A stretch of DNA of 64,000 nt from Serpula lacrymans var. lacrymans S7.9 (Eukaryota > Basidiomycota > Agaricomycetes > Boletales > Serpulaceae), in NCBI RefSeq assembly GCF_000218685.1, contig NW_006763299.1, forward strand, positions 1,050,061-1,114,060, read 5' to 3'. Shown piece by piece: positions 1 to 10,270 of this stretch; the stretch's first letter is position 1, and every line of letters starts with the position of its first letter. The notes beneath the pieces are model-generated. The model did no database searches, was not told the DNA's origin, and was given only the letters and a program-made list of their open reading frames with translations. A program made the translations under genes and the position numbers.

Positions 1-49
1 CACATTACTATGCATCATATGCCAATGCGATCAAGACGCTCCCCTATCA

Positions 50-356
50 GATAAGATGACTCACCTCCTCTCAGCCCTATTACACAACACGATCTCACCT
101 TGCCTTCCTTCCCCGCCGTCAAGCCGCACACCCCTTCGTATTTGCTGCACCATGCCATGCCGCTGAGCTTTCGTCATCCTTCCTGCCTTCCGCCCTTCTC
201 TTCGCCTTCCGAGTCTCACACACACCCCGGGCCAGCGCACTCTTTTGTGTCAGTCTTTAGACCGGGGCATGACTCATTTTATGCTTTCTTTAGCAGTGCG
301 CTGTCTCGTAGAAGGTCCAGGGTCAGACTCGGACTCATATTGCGAGTATGTATAAA
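50..356 (+). promoter_or_regulatory. Upstream control region of DOPA-dioxygenase copy 1
   Basis: The block contains GATAAG (50-55) followed at once by TGACTCA (57-63), and a TATA box (TATAAA, 351-356) about 95 bases before the start codon. The same three elements, in the same order, sit before the second dioxygenase copy (11091-11287). GATAAG is a GATA-factor site and TGACTCA is the bZIP (Gcn4/AP-1 class) site. That these factors act here is inferred from conservation between the two copies. Confidence 0.5.
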
Positions 357-449
357 ACGTCCCCTCACAGATCACCCGTTCTCATCTCATCCCAAGCTCA
401 ATTTCACCATCCCAACTCACCCCACAACCGCACACCCACCCTCTTAACC

Positions 450-1253
450 ATGTCCGTCGAAGCACTCCTCACCAACTTCTCAAAGGACATGACAGGCGAA
501 GAGATCCAGGCGCTCGTGCTGCAAGCCAAAGGCGCGTCCGTGTCTACTCCCACCACCACCACCACCACACCAGGCGCTCGGTCTGTCGCGTACGACGCGT
601 TCCAGGCGCCGATCCTGCCGTCGACGAATGGGTTTGACTTCCATAGTGCGTGTTTTCGTTTCGATTTTATGTCTGTGTGTGCGTGGTATGATTGCGGGTG
701 TTCTGACTCTTGCCTCCAGTCTATCACATGCAAAACATCGCGTCGGAGGCCAAATTCGCTAGAGAGCTGCATGAGAAGATCATAAAGGAGTTTCCCGAGG
801 TCAGTTCAGTCCAGTCCAGCTCTTCTCTTCTCTTCTCGTCCCTCTCCCCCCCGCAGGACGGTGCCATCGTCGGTGCTAGGGGGAACCTTGGCCTTGGCCT
901 CGATACCCTGATTCTGACTCTGCTCACGCTGCCTTTGACAGCTCCGCACATACCCGTTATGGGAGAAGCCCATGGGTTCACACCCCACCGCCATGTTTGA
1001 AGTGGACACGTTCACCCCGCACCAGACCGGCGCGTTGTTCTCCTGGCTCGTCGTGAACCGCGGACCGTGCTCGTGAGTGAACCACCCGCGTCCTCTTTTC
1101 ACCCACTCACTCGCTCACCCGCTCGCACGCACGCACAGCGTCCTCGTCCACCCCAACACAGGCAACCCCCTCAGAGACCACACCGAGCTGGCGACCTGGA
1201 TCGGGAAGCAGTGGCCGTTGGACACGGAGATTCTAAAGTCCATTTCTGCTTGA
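450..1253 (+). CDS. DOPA 4,5-dioxygenase-like protein, copy 1
   Basis: Four exons (450-645, 720-799, 942-1072, 1139-1253) splice in phase through GT-AG introns into 173 residues. The protein carries hallmarks of the fungal/bacterial DOPA 4,5-dioxygenase family: FDFHIYHM near residue 65, SHPTAMFEVD near residue 107, and LVVNRGPCSVLVHPNTGNP near residue 126. The conserved histidines are the likely metal ligands. Family members open the ring of DOPA next to the hydroxyls (betalain-type pigment chemistry in fly agaric), although many fungal relatives have no proven substrate. No signal peptide or membrane segment is seen, so it is probably cytosolic. Residues 34-41 hold a threonine run encoded by repeated ACC that is shorter in copy 2, which accounts for the 5-residue length difference. 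Family assignment is firm; substrate is not. Confidence 0.88.
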
Positions 1254-2316
1254 GCGGCACCGAGCGGGTGACGATAGGGTGTACGATAGCTATTTGGGGG
1301 GGAGGTGAAGGTGCTGTTGTGTATTTTATGGTTTTTTTTTTTTTTTTGCTTGCTTATTTATTTGTCTGTATATAAACTGTCACCCCTGAGAGGTACACAA
1401 TTGACAGTGTGATTCAATTTATTCGTCCTATGGTGACCAAGTATGATTGGCCCGTGCATAAGACAGGACATGGTCACTGAGCATCCCGTGCTTTGTGACA
1501 TCGACGCACAATGCTGCCAGCTTGTTGACTTATTGATTCGTGGTGAGCATTTGAACCAGGGCTTGATAAGTGGCTAGAACGCCTCCAAGGTTCTTGATGT
1601 GTTTCGCCCCGGCGATGGATGTCAATGAACAGGGGCCATTTGGGGCCTAAGCAAGGTCGCAATTGAACAGTACTTTGCGTCGGTTATCCGGTAGACTACC
1701 GTGTAGTGTGTGGTGTTGTTCGCGACTTTCCATTCGCTTGTAGTAGACGCAGATGTGTCCTGTGACCGCAGAGCGGCTTTGGGTCGTACGCAGTTTTACG
1801 AGAACGACCGGAATCGACTCTTCCGCTTCCATTTCTTTGATATCTGCGGGTGGTGAATTTGTAGTATGCAGCTGCAGCATAGTTAACATCTTGGGAGCTA
1901 GAGATACCAGTAAACTGAATGGATTCACCCATCGTTTTGGACTGCCGGTACGTAGGTGTGATATACAAACATATCGTTCACTATAGGTCAGGAGTATGGG
2001 ACATTGTTACAAGCTGAAACAAAAAAGTGCGGTGCAAGATGTACTATCTCAGTCTGAGCGTGATTCAACTTGAGCACCCCGTCACGACCTCGAAATCCAC
2101 TGCCAGCGAAAAAGCGCCGAACACCGGTACCAATCCCGTTGAACACCCTCAGTCATAGAGATGGTCACATCCGTTGGCCATGGCAGAGTCAATCTTGTCA
2201 CGTACCGTTTGCATGTGTTCTGTGTGCAGAACGACATCACTGAGCGGGCCATCCATAGGAGAACTAACAGTCCTTCTAGCCCCAGCTTCGCAGATGCCTG
2301 GTTGATATACCAGGAA
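1254..2316. other. Intergenic stretch downstream of dioxygenase copy 1
   Basis: Similarity to the sequence after copy 2 continues roughly 70-100 bases past the stop (shared 'agggtgtacgat' and 'ctatttgg' blocks) and then fades. The rest holds only short ORFs on both strands with no recognisable product. Confidence 0.4.
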
Positions 2317-3205
2317 TCATCGCAGCCACAAACCGAGCAGCCTGGCAGTCAAAGCGTTCACTAACGTCTCGATGATGATTTCTGTCGATCCCGCGGTCGA
2401 AACTGAGCTGCGTATTTCATCGTTCGTGATCCTGGCTGGAAACCATTTCTCGGAAGCAATGGCCAACGGCGTAGCCGCTGCCCCACCGATGGCAGCGCCG
2501 AGTGGTCCTCCGATAACCTCTCCGAGAATAACACCCATCACGACAATTGTACTATGCGAGCATTTCACTAAAGCGCGGTACATTTTATCCCGGTCAAAAC
2601 TAAATTTCAGTTTGGAGAGAGGATTTACTGTACGCGATATCTTACCTTGTCTCCATTTTTCAGCAAGTGTCCCAATGCGATCAGGAACCCAATAAAGGAT
2701 ATGGGTTCCAATATTTCAAAAAAGTCCTGCCACTCATCATTGCTAGGACTTGTAACAACAAAAGCCGTTAGTATCAAAAACATTCAATCCAGAAGGAGAG
2801 CAGCTCACAAATTCATCATTGCCTAATGACTATGAAGGCGAGATGTAGACAGGAATGAAAAGGCTGGCATTGTTGACGTGCTTTAACGAGGGCACATGGC
2901 GACTTCGTGGTGGGAACCTGCTGAAAATGGTGTTGTCTTTGTTAGGAAGACTCACTGATAAGGAGTAGTATTGACCTCGTAGGTGTCCTCCCAAGTTCCA
3001 CATGATTTCCATCGCAGATCCGTACACTGCAGTCTTCCGTATTCCGAGTCTGAGGATCTGCCCTGAGCCAGGAATGTACAAAATGTTTATCATTATGATC
3101 ATCCCCTGATAAATTCAACAGAGAAGAGTTCCAGGAGCAGGAATTTGCAAGGACACGAGTTTTGTAGCAATTCGATATACGAAACAAGAGACGGTGATCG
3201 TTCAA
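2317..3205 (-). CDS. Unrecognised multi-exon gene candidate with glycine-rich hydrophobic segment
   Basis: Two minus-strand pieces look protein-coding. The first (about 2646-2743) sits between a usable acceptor and donor and reads NDEWQDFFEILEP followed by a hydrophobic ISFIGFLIALGHLL. The second (2317-2551) carries VVMGVILGEVIGGPLGAAIG, a glycine-spaced membrane-like stretch, then a charged tail ending LLGLWLR. Further open pieces lie upstream to about 3205. I could not join the two good pieces in phase with an ordinary GT-AG intron, so the gene may be damaged, or the C-terminus may differ. No family is recognised. It could be a small membrane protein or a relic. Confidence 0.3.
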
Positions 3206-4672
3206 CGGGTTCGTTCTTCATTCTTCTCAAGTCATCCAAGGAAGAATAAGCAAGATGAATCAGTTGATCACGAGCGTAATCTTGAGGGCACTAAGCACAA
3301 ACGTTGAATTAACAACACTTTTAGGGGAGAGTGTGTATTCCGGGCACCATGCGTAATGATGGGCCAGGTATGACATAGGCTTCAGAACTGGACGATATTT
3401 CTATGGCGTCGACTTGAACATGCTCGCAGTACGCGAACTGGTAAAAGTAGAGTTACGGACAAAATCGTCTTCTGCAGAATAATTCCAAACAGAGTTCTTT
3501 GCAACAAAGAACCACATCTGGTTTTTGTCGTCCCGTGCATCTCCTCGGTTATCACTCGGAAGCAACATCCAGATAAGACAGACACCATTGAGGATAAGAT
3601 AGACTTATGCGAGCAGTGTTCGCTGAAGAACCATTCTCCACACTCAACGCCAAGCTAGTCCCGCCATTCTGTATGCTGTTACAGCAAAGTTAGTGCAACA
3701 TTCATAGAAAGTATAAACATTCTCACAAGAAAGGATATGGAACAGCAGTATTCCTGTGGATGCAATCATCGAAAAGCATCATATGCTACTGAGCAACAGG
3801 AGCGGAGTGAGAGATTGGTGGGCAAGTAACAATAACTCTCAATTAGCATGCGTGCTCTGCCTACACAAATGAGCTATCGCAGCAACCACAACTACACATG
3901 ATTGCGGAAGTGACTTTCGAAGAAAATTGATACCCTGAAGCTTAGCACATTAGTATGGTTGGAACTCGGATGAATGAGTGCGAAGTACCTTCTTTGCAAG
4001 TCCACCCTTTCTTCGCGCACAGCAAATAAATGAAATCGTCAACACTTTGATAGCTCATCAGGGTGCTATAGGTGCCGATAAAGAGCATTCCCTATGTATG
4101 AGCACATCTGTCGCAGCGGTTCAATGAGGACGCAAGGGGGAGTCGAGACCACATTAAGAGATCAAGAGGAATACACTTTCGAATTGACCATGTATATGTA
4201 GTGATCGCATGCGCATCCTTTCAGTCCGTATCATATTCACGAAGGATGATGTTATAGACACGAAACACTGACAGTCTCGAGCTCACAGATGTTCAATATT
4301 AATATTCAACAACAGAGGTGGTGGGTGAAGTAGTCAAGGTGTCGAATTGCAACGTTGTACGTGTTTGCACAGCATAGCATGTGTCAGGCTCCTCCCCATC
4401 CACTGTTTCGAGGTTCAGAATGTATCCTAGAGAATAGAGACAATTGATCATCCCGACATTGCAAGAAAGCACGTGATGAGACATTTTGGAAAGTCAGCTG
4501 AAAAATTGGTCATTCCCAGGAAGTTCTCGCCCCCCGGCGGGCCGCCAAAGCTACCAGGAAGGTCCCCAGGGCTATTCTGGGACCCTCCCAGGAACTTCTG
4601 CGGCCACACTCAAGGGAGCCCCTCTGTTCCTTACTTCTGAGCGGCTATTATCAAGACACCCACCTTTACCAA
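3206..4672. other. Mostly non-coding stretch with a GC-rich repeat patch
   Basis: No convincing gene. A short minus-strand piece near 4000-4090 reads GMLFIGTYSTLMSY and could be a remnant of a membrane protein, but it does not continue into a credible exon. At about 4510-4600 there is a GC-rich patch with two imperfect direct copies of CCAGGAAgTTCT / CCAGGAAcTTCT, and between them GGTCCCCAG facing CTGGGACC. Confidence 0.35.
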
Positions 4673-5637
4673 ATGTGCTTCCCTCGTGTGCTTCTTTGTA
4701 CCATTCCACCGGTATCAATTGGTAAGTGCTAAGCCATCAGATCGTATCTGCAAAGAAGGTTGACAATGACTCACAATTGCTCAGGAGATTTTCAAGTGTA
4801 CAACTTCAAAAACTTGTGGGGATCGAGTCTCATGGCAGGCCTAGGTGAGCTATTAAGTAGTATGCTATATATTTTTATAGAGTTCATGTTGTCAAATAGA
4901 AATTACGCTATCTGACTATTTCCTCCATTGCCCTGCCCTTCTTGCCGATACTGAAAGCCAACTCGACAATCTTTGTTTCGTTAGCATAGGCCCTGACAGG
5001 TATCTCCTCTGTTGGAGGTTTCCAGGCTCAATTCAGCCTCCGGCATATTTTAAGATGGCATTTGCAGTTGATTGCAAGATCTCGTCAAGACAGTGCTATT
5101 TAACTACTCAAGGAGACAACAGCATGTTTGAAGGTTATCCAGACATACACAGCACTGTTGCATCTTGCTGGCTTGAACCGATGGAAGATCAGTGTGGGCT
5201 TAGAGCGTGGCAGTGTCTTTTGCACTGTCTTCACGAGGTTTCACTGAGTCTCGGTGAGGGGACATGTACCTCTGAGCTGATCTCGAGGCCTATTGCAATT
5301 GGACCTGATGAAACAGAACTGATACAAGTCTCGTCGAGACTCTATGATGATAATGGTGTGAGTGTCTTTTTTTTGAGAAATATAAGGCTAATTAAATTTT
5401 CATGTGTTTGGCTAGCATTCCCTCGCAAATGAGTTCCCAATATTCAATTCATGTGGGGACCAAAGGCCACCAGAAACGTTTGATGACATCCCGATTGGCC
5501 TGCCTGTCAAGGTGTATTTCACACTACTACATGGTCCAGGTATACATGGAAACCGACTTATTCGAGGACATTTCCTGTCTATTCGTGAGGCTCGATACAG
5601 TCGGTTGCGCACTCTTCTGCAAAATGCAGTTTCATGA
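4673..5637 (+). CDS. Conserved-looking hypothetical protein, 262 residues, intact
   Basis: Four exons (4673-4721, 4785-4844, 4900-5357, 5416-5637) join in phase with good GT-AG sites and give an uninterrupted 262-residue protein. Distinct segments are FKNLWGSSLMAGLE and LSDYFLHCPALLADTE near the front, VSIGPDRYLLCWRFPGSIQ, and a C-terminal part with LPVKVYFTLLHGPGIHGNRL. There is no signal peptide or clear membrane helix. I do not recognise a named domain. Clean splicing and an open frame over more than 900 bases suggest a real and recently functional gene. It lies immediately upstream of, and on the same strand as, the decayed transposase-like gene, so it may be element cargo or a host gene stranded beside it. 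Start at the ATG 4673 is the first that keeps phase with exon 2. Confidence 0.55.
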
Positions 5638-5882
5638 TGACTATTCTTACTTATTTATTTCTAGTATAGCCTAGTCACTCTGTATTTTATATTACCTGAT
5701 CTACATATATTTCACTGTGATGTTTAGAAGGTCGCCGAAGTGTTTGAGTAATAGTGTACTAGCTGTCTTAGCAAAGCTTCAGCCAGTTTGAAATAGAAAT
5801 TTAAATAAAAAGGAGAGTGCTCACCACTCCTATTCTCCAGTTTTGTCAACAACGGACTACAGCCCAACTACCTAGTAAAAGC

Positions 5883-8800
5883 ATGTCAGTCTTCGAGCCA
5901 ATGGTTGTCAGAGGTGTGATTAAAAACACCTTGACTGCTGGTGAACATGTAAAGTTTGAGACTAATTGGAATGAATCTGTGAGTTGTTTTGTCATATAAT
6001 CCAGTCAAAGATAAGAACTTACTTGAAATGAAGGTGAAACGACGTGTCAGAGCATGGGAAGGTAGTCGTTCAACCCCAGCCAGTGAATTTCAAACGGCCC
6101 AGTATGAATGGGAGGCCCATGTGGTCGAGTATGTGGACTTTGTCAGTTCGGCAACATCTGTTCACCCCAACAGCAAGAGTGGGTCAGTTCCACCAAATCT
6201 GAAGAGTAGCATACCTTTTTATGGCCCTCGATTTACACCTCCAACATTTTTGCAACTAGAGAAACGTAAACATCTTCCAAATGTGAAGCCTGGAACTGCT
6301 TACATGAAGGAGATAACCATTGTCCACCCCTTCTATTTTGACGGCCTTGATCAATGCCCGAGGTGTCAGTCTCTGGATGTGAAGTGGGGAGGATGGACTT
6401 CCACAGGACATCGAGATATTCATGGCATCCGAAGAGAAGAGTACGCACTAGGAGTCCAATTGCGATGCAAGGCCTGCAAAGAGAATAATAAGCAACGTGG
6501 TGATCCTAAAAGTGGAGAAGATATGTACTGCTTTGCGACCACAAGTCATCTATTCTGGGAGAAGTGGGAATTTTGGAAGATCCCTCATTAGTAATCCCAT
6601 CATCAAGACAGCTGCCACTGATCTCACCAGATTAAACAGGAAATGTGCCAGTCTTCTTCAAAAGATGCGGTATGACACGCGATCTGTTTGATCTGATCAT
6701 TGAGTTGCGACCTTCAACCACATCGGCTGGACTGGCAGAAAATTTCAAACGTAAGTCATCATGTCTTTTGTGCCTTCAACACTTACCTGGAAATGTGTCA
6801 TTGACCGCAGAACTCCATCTTTTCGACTATCAGCAGCGCTTTCTAGAATACTTACAACATTTTGAAAAGAGAAGAAGGTGTCACTCGCCTTTTGAGCCAT
6901 GTGCTCCTCTTGTGGAATTCTCACCGCCAAACCTGAGCAATGCATATGGTGACAAACCTATTACTGATGATCTTATCACAGATGTTTATCTCGAAGTCAG
7001 TAAACGCTCACGACAAGCTGAGTCATCTGAATACTTACGCACCTTGTCTGGTGAGATCCTTTTCCCTTCAGTAGCTGATCAACTCTGGAACTAACATGGG
7101 ATGCAACAGGTGTTTGTATTTCTCTCGACAATACTTTCAAAGCTGCAGGGAAGGCAACAGTGGCAGATAAGCAGAAGACAAGGACCAAGTTCATGAGGGG
7201 GGGAATGCTTACCGCTATAAACGAGGATAATGAGATACTTTGTTGGGTGAGTTTTGTTTTATTAATGTTTGAACTTGCTGGCTAATTCGGATCTAACAGA
7301 GACTTTGCCAAACTCAAGCAAACGCAGAAATGGAGGAGTTGCTTGAAGGCTTGAAGTCTCGCTATGAAGAACTGGATCAGCCCCTCCCACAAATGGTCAT
7401 TGTTGATAACTGCTGCCACGTACGCAGTGCAGTCAATAAAGCAATGCCAGATGCACAAGTTGGCCTGGATGTATTCCATTTTATTATGAGGTAAGTAAAC
7501 ACGACTTATCTGTTCTTGTACTCACATATTTGCAGGTATCTTGCTGCCATTCTCAACGGAACCAGGAACCCTCAGTGTTCGGCTGTAGCCCACGACATTA
7601 GCAAAGCTATCCTGAGTTCACGGGCATCAGGTCATGGAGAAAGTGCGAAGTATCGAACAAAAGAAGAGCAAGAGGTCCAGCTTCAAACGATGTTTGAGAA
7701 GTGGGCCGAAAAGGGCGGGGTGTGGTCTGCAGCTGCCTCCAAGGTAAGTACTTCATTTTTCATGCCATATACACTACTACTGACAATCTAAATTACACAG
7801 GTGCATGCAGACCAGCTCGCACACGTCAAAAAAGGGTGTTTGATGCGAGTTCGGCAAGATATAAGATCAGATGGAAGCCGCATTGAAGGGTCGCACAAGG
7901 CTTGGAACGGCATCATGCGGTCATTTGCCAGCGGCCTGGAGATGTTCTTAGCCTTAGGTTTTGATTTTGTGATACGTCGTAACATACGCATTCGCTTCCG
8001 CTCACAGAAACCGAGCAAATTCCTTAGTTCTATCCATGGGACACACCACATCCGCTTAGCTAACCACATTGCCAACTCATGGAACAGCTTGCTTTCCACA
8101 GAACCAACTCACAGCAACAACAGTCAAGAGCTGAAGGCACGCCCTGTCCTTTCATCCATCAACACCAAAGAATCCTTTGGTCTCGGCCCCTCCAACCACA
8201 GCTCAACATTTGGAGGCCTCATAGAAGTTAAGACTGAGGCTGATTTTGACGAGCAAGACCTCAGCCTGGATCAATTAGTCTTAGATGCCGAGATTGAGCC
8301 CACATCAATCCTGCAATGCCTGGATATCGACCCCAACTTGCTTACAGTGCCTCAAATCACCTTAGGCAAGTATCCTCTTCACCATGACTGTCTTGCTACC
8401 TAACTAACTTCTGTCCTTTTCAGCTGACACACAACACTCATGTGCTCTACTTGAGTATGCCTCATCGCAACCAGGTGAAATGATGGCTATAACTGAGCCA
8501 ACAGCGCTTGCCGATTCCAGCCAATCTGGGCCTCTCAAGCGGAAGGTCCCATTTTATGACCTAACTGAAGATTTGGGGCCACTTGCTGGCGCATTGGAAG
8601 GCCCACTACAGAAGAAGAGTCGTATCCCCACTGCTCAGGTATGTAGATTTAATATCCTTTTTGGAAATACTAATGTACACTACTGCATAGGAGACAACAG
8701 CGAACACCTCAAGTACATCAGCAACAAACACCCCAAGTACACCGGCTACAAATGCCTCAAGTATACAGGCAAAAGGCACTGTAAGTACATATCTGACTAT

Positions 8801-9943
8801 AATGAAATCAACACTGAGCATGCCCATGGTACCCACTTATCCGGACCAACCAGCCATCCACCAGCAATATTATCAGCATGTTTTTTGCACCTGGATCAAA
8901 GACTGTCGCCCCCAAGTGCCCTAGTGACAAACACACCAGCCAAAACTTGATGGCGGCCTTCTCACCACTTGCTGACCCCAACTTGAATGGTCTCTCACGC
9001 TCTCAGCGCATATTTTCCATCTCGACGGGTATCGACCCACGTTCACTCACCCTCAACTCTAGTGCCGAATTTTTCCTATTCATGGATATGCGCCTACAAA
9101 ATAAATGGGCATCGTTCAGCATGACGTCTCGGAAATGGGTTCTGGCTACAGCAGACTATAATAGTAGACTAGAGAAGCTTCCTAAGTCTGGTGGTAGCCC
9201 AGCAGTTATGAAAAATCCCCGTGCACTATTTGACAAATTGGGGGAAATAGAGACAAAGATTGTCGAGAGGATCAAGTCTAATAATTTTGTTTGTAAGAAT
9301 TGTTTGATTCTCTCATATTGTACTACTGAATTGTCTGTCTCTTTCATCAGCATCAAGCGGCAATGAGAAGTTTTGGAGAACCCATTGTTTCATTGTCCAG
9401 CTCGTTAAAGGAGAAAACACAGACCTGAAATCAGTAAGTGATAAACATACATGAAACAATATATGATTGATCTAACTATGCTACTAGCGTAAGACTCAAA
9501 TATGTAGCCGTTGCCGCACTATCAAGTACCCAGGATCGACAGGCTTTTCAGGAAACCACAAGAAACTATTCTGTTCTGACGGTGTTCCTGTCAGAAAGGA
9601 TTTCCCAGACGAGCTTCCACCCTAGCCACAGCCTCAAGGCATTTTTGTGAACGGCACTCACTTTCATCCTTGGGTTTTCCTCTCGACTATTCGTGAAATA
9701 TATGAGAAGGTCATAATTGAGGGTGGAAATGGTGCTGACCTTGAGATGGAATATCAGGCATTTGCGGCTATGCTAGTCAAACGAATGACCCCTCCAATTC
9801 CAAACAGCCCAGTCTTGTTTCGGCTTTATGAATCCCTCACGTTGAGTCCCCCCATGCCGGATTTGGTCAAGGAGCACGAAGGAAAAAAGTATTTGAGGGT
9901 TGACTGTCTTTCCGACATGGAGCAAGCAGTAGTGGTTTCTTGA
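5883..9943 (+). pseudogene. Transposase-like protein with zinc-ribbon-like N-terminus, decayed copy
   Basis: About ten exons can be followed. The front part has HPFYFDGLDQCPRCQSLDVK and LRCKACKEN, two CxxC pairs resembling the DUF6729-type domain of basidiomycete repeats (name recalled, not checked). The middle has a DDE-like layout: ISLDNTFKAAGKA (about 7120), MVIVDNCC (about 7390), VGLDVFHF, and RIEGSHKAWN (about 7880). A serine/threonine-rich linker and a C-terminal domain with CSRC and CSDG follow. One intron begins GC (8369). Two lesions are visible. The frame after WEKWEFWKIPH stops at 6589-6591, and no in-phase splice to the next exon (VPVFFKRCGMTRDLFD, from 6645) was found. A TAG at 9623-9625 interrupts the last exon, whose frame resumes PQPQGIF and runs open to 9943. 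It was probably the mobilising protein of a DNA transposon and is now inactive. Confidence 0.7.
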
Positions 9944-10209
9944 AGTTTTTTTCATGATTTTCACTCTTTTCCTTACTTTTTTCTGCATTCACACTACTCA
10001 TAATACTTGTGCAATACACATGAATGGGCACAGATCTCTAATATAAATATTTTATGCCTTTGCTGTCGCTGTATAGACTTTCGAAAGAGTACCACTACCT
10101 ATGCGAACCCCGAAAATAGGGTTAGAAACGAACTTGGTGAAAAAAAAAGATGCAACCTGGGGTAAAATGAAACAGTCAGGTCACATGAATAATCGGTCGA
10201 CAATCGGTC

Positions 10210-10240
10210 AATCGGTCGACCAAAGATTGGTCGACCGATT
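10210..10240. repeat. Perfect 14-bp hairpin with 3-nt loop
   Basis: AATCGGTCGACCAA, then AGA, then its exact reverse complement. Upstream at 10193-10210 the motif AATCGGTC recurs, so the patch is a cluster of AATCGGTC(GAC) units in both orientations. It lies between the decayed transposase-like gene and the RecQ-bearing inverted-repeat element. Confidence 0.75.
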
Positions 10241-10270
10241 CGGTGACTTCCCTGGCTATGGCGGAGTTGC

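Noticed and set aside
3206..4100. A copy of the seven-helix gene next to dioxygenase copy 1, which would make the duplication two genes long
   Set aside because: Only one short stretch (GMLFIGTYSTLMSY) resembles the first helix; later family blocks found at 14289-14480 have no counterpart here.
4490..4502. AAGTCAGCTGAA matching the tip of the inverted-repeat arms at 10270 and 10901, as a possible left end of a 6.4-kb element
   Set aside because: TCAGCTGAC-type palindromes also occur inside mpe1 (about 27951), the J-protein region (about 30660) and cdc55 (about 36427), so a 12-base match is not convincing without longer similarity.
10113..10122. A telomere-like TTAGGG unit near the RecQ fragment
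   Set aside because: Only a single GGGTTAG occurs with no tandem array, so it gives no evidence of a chromosome end.
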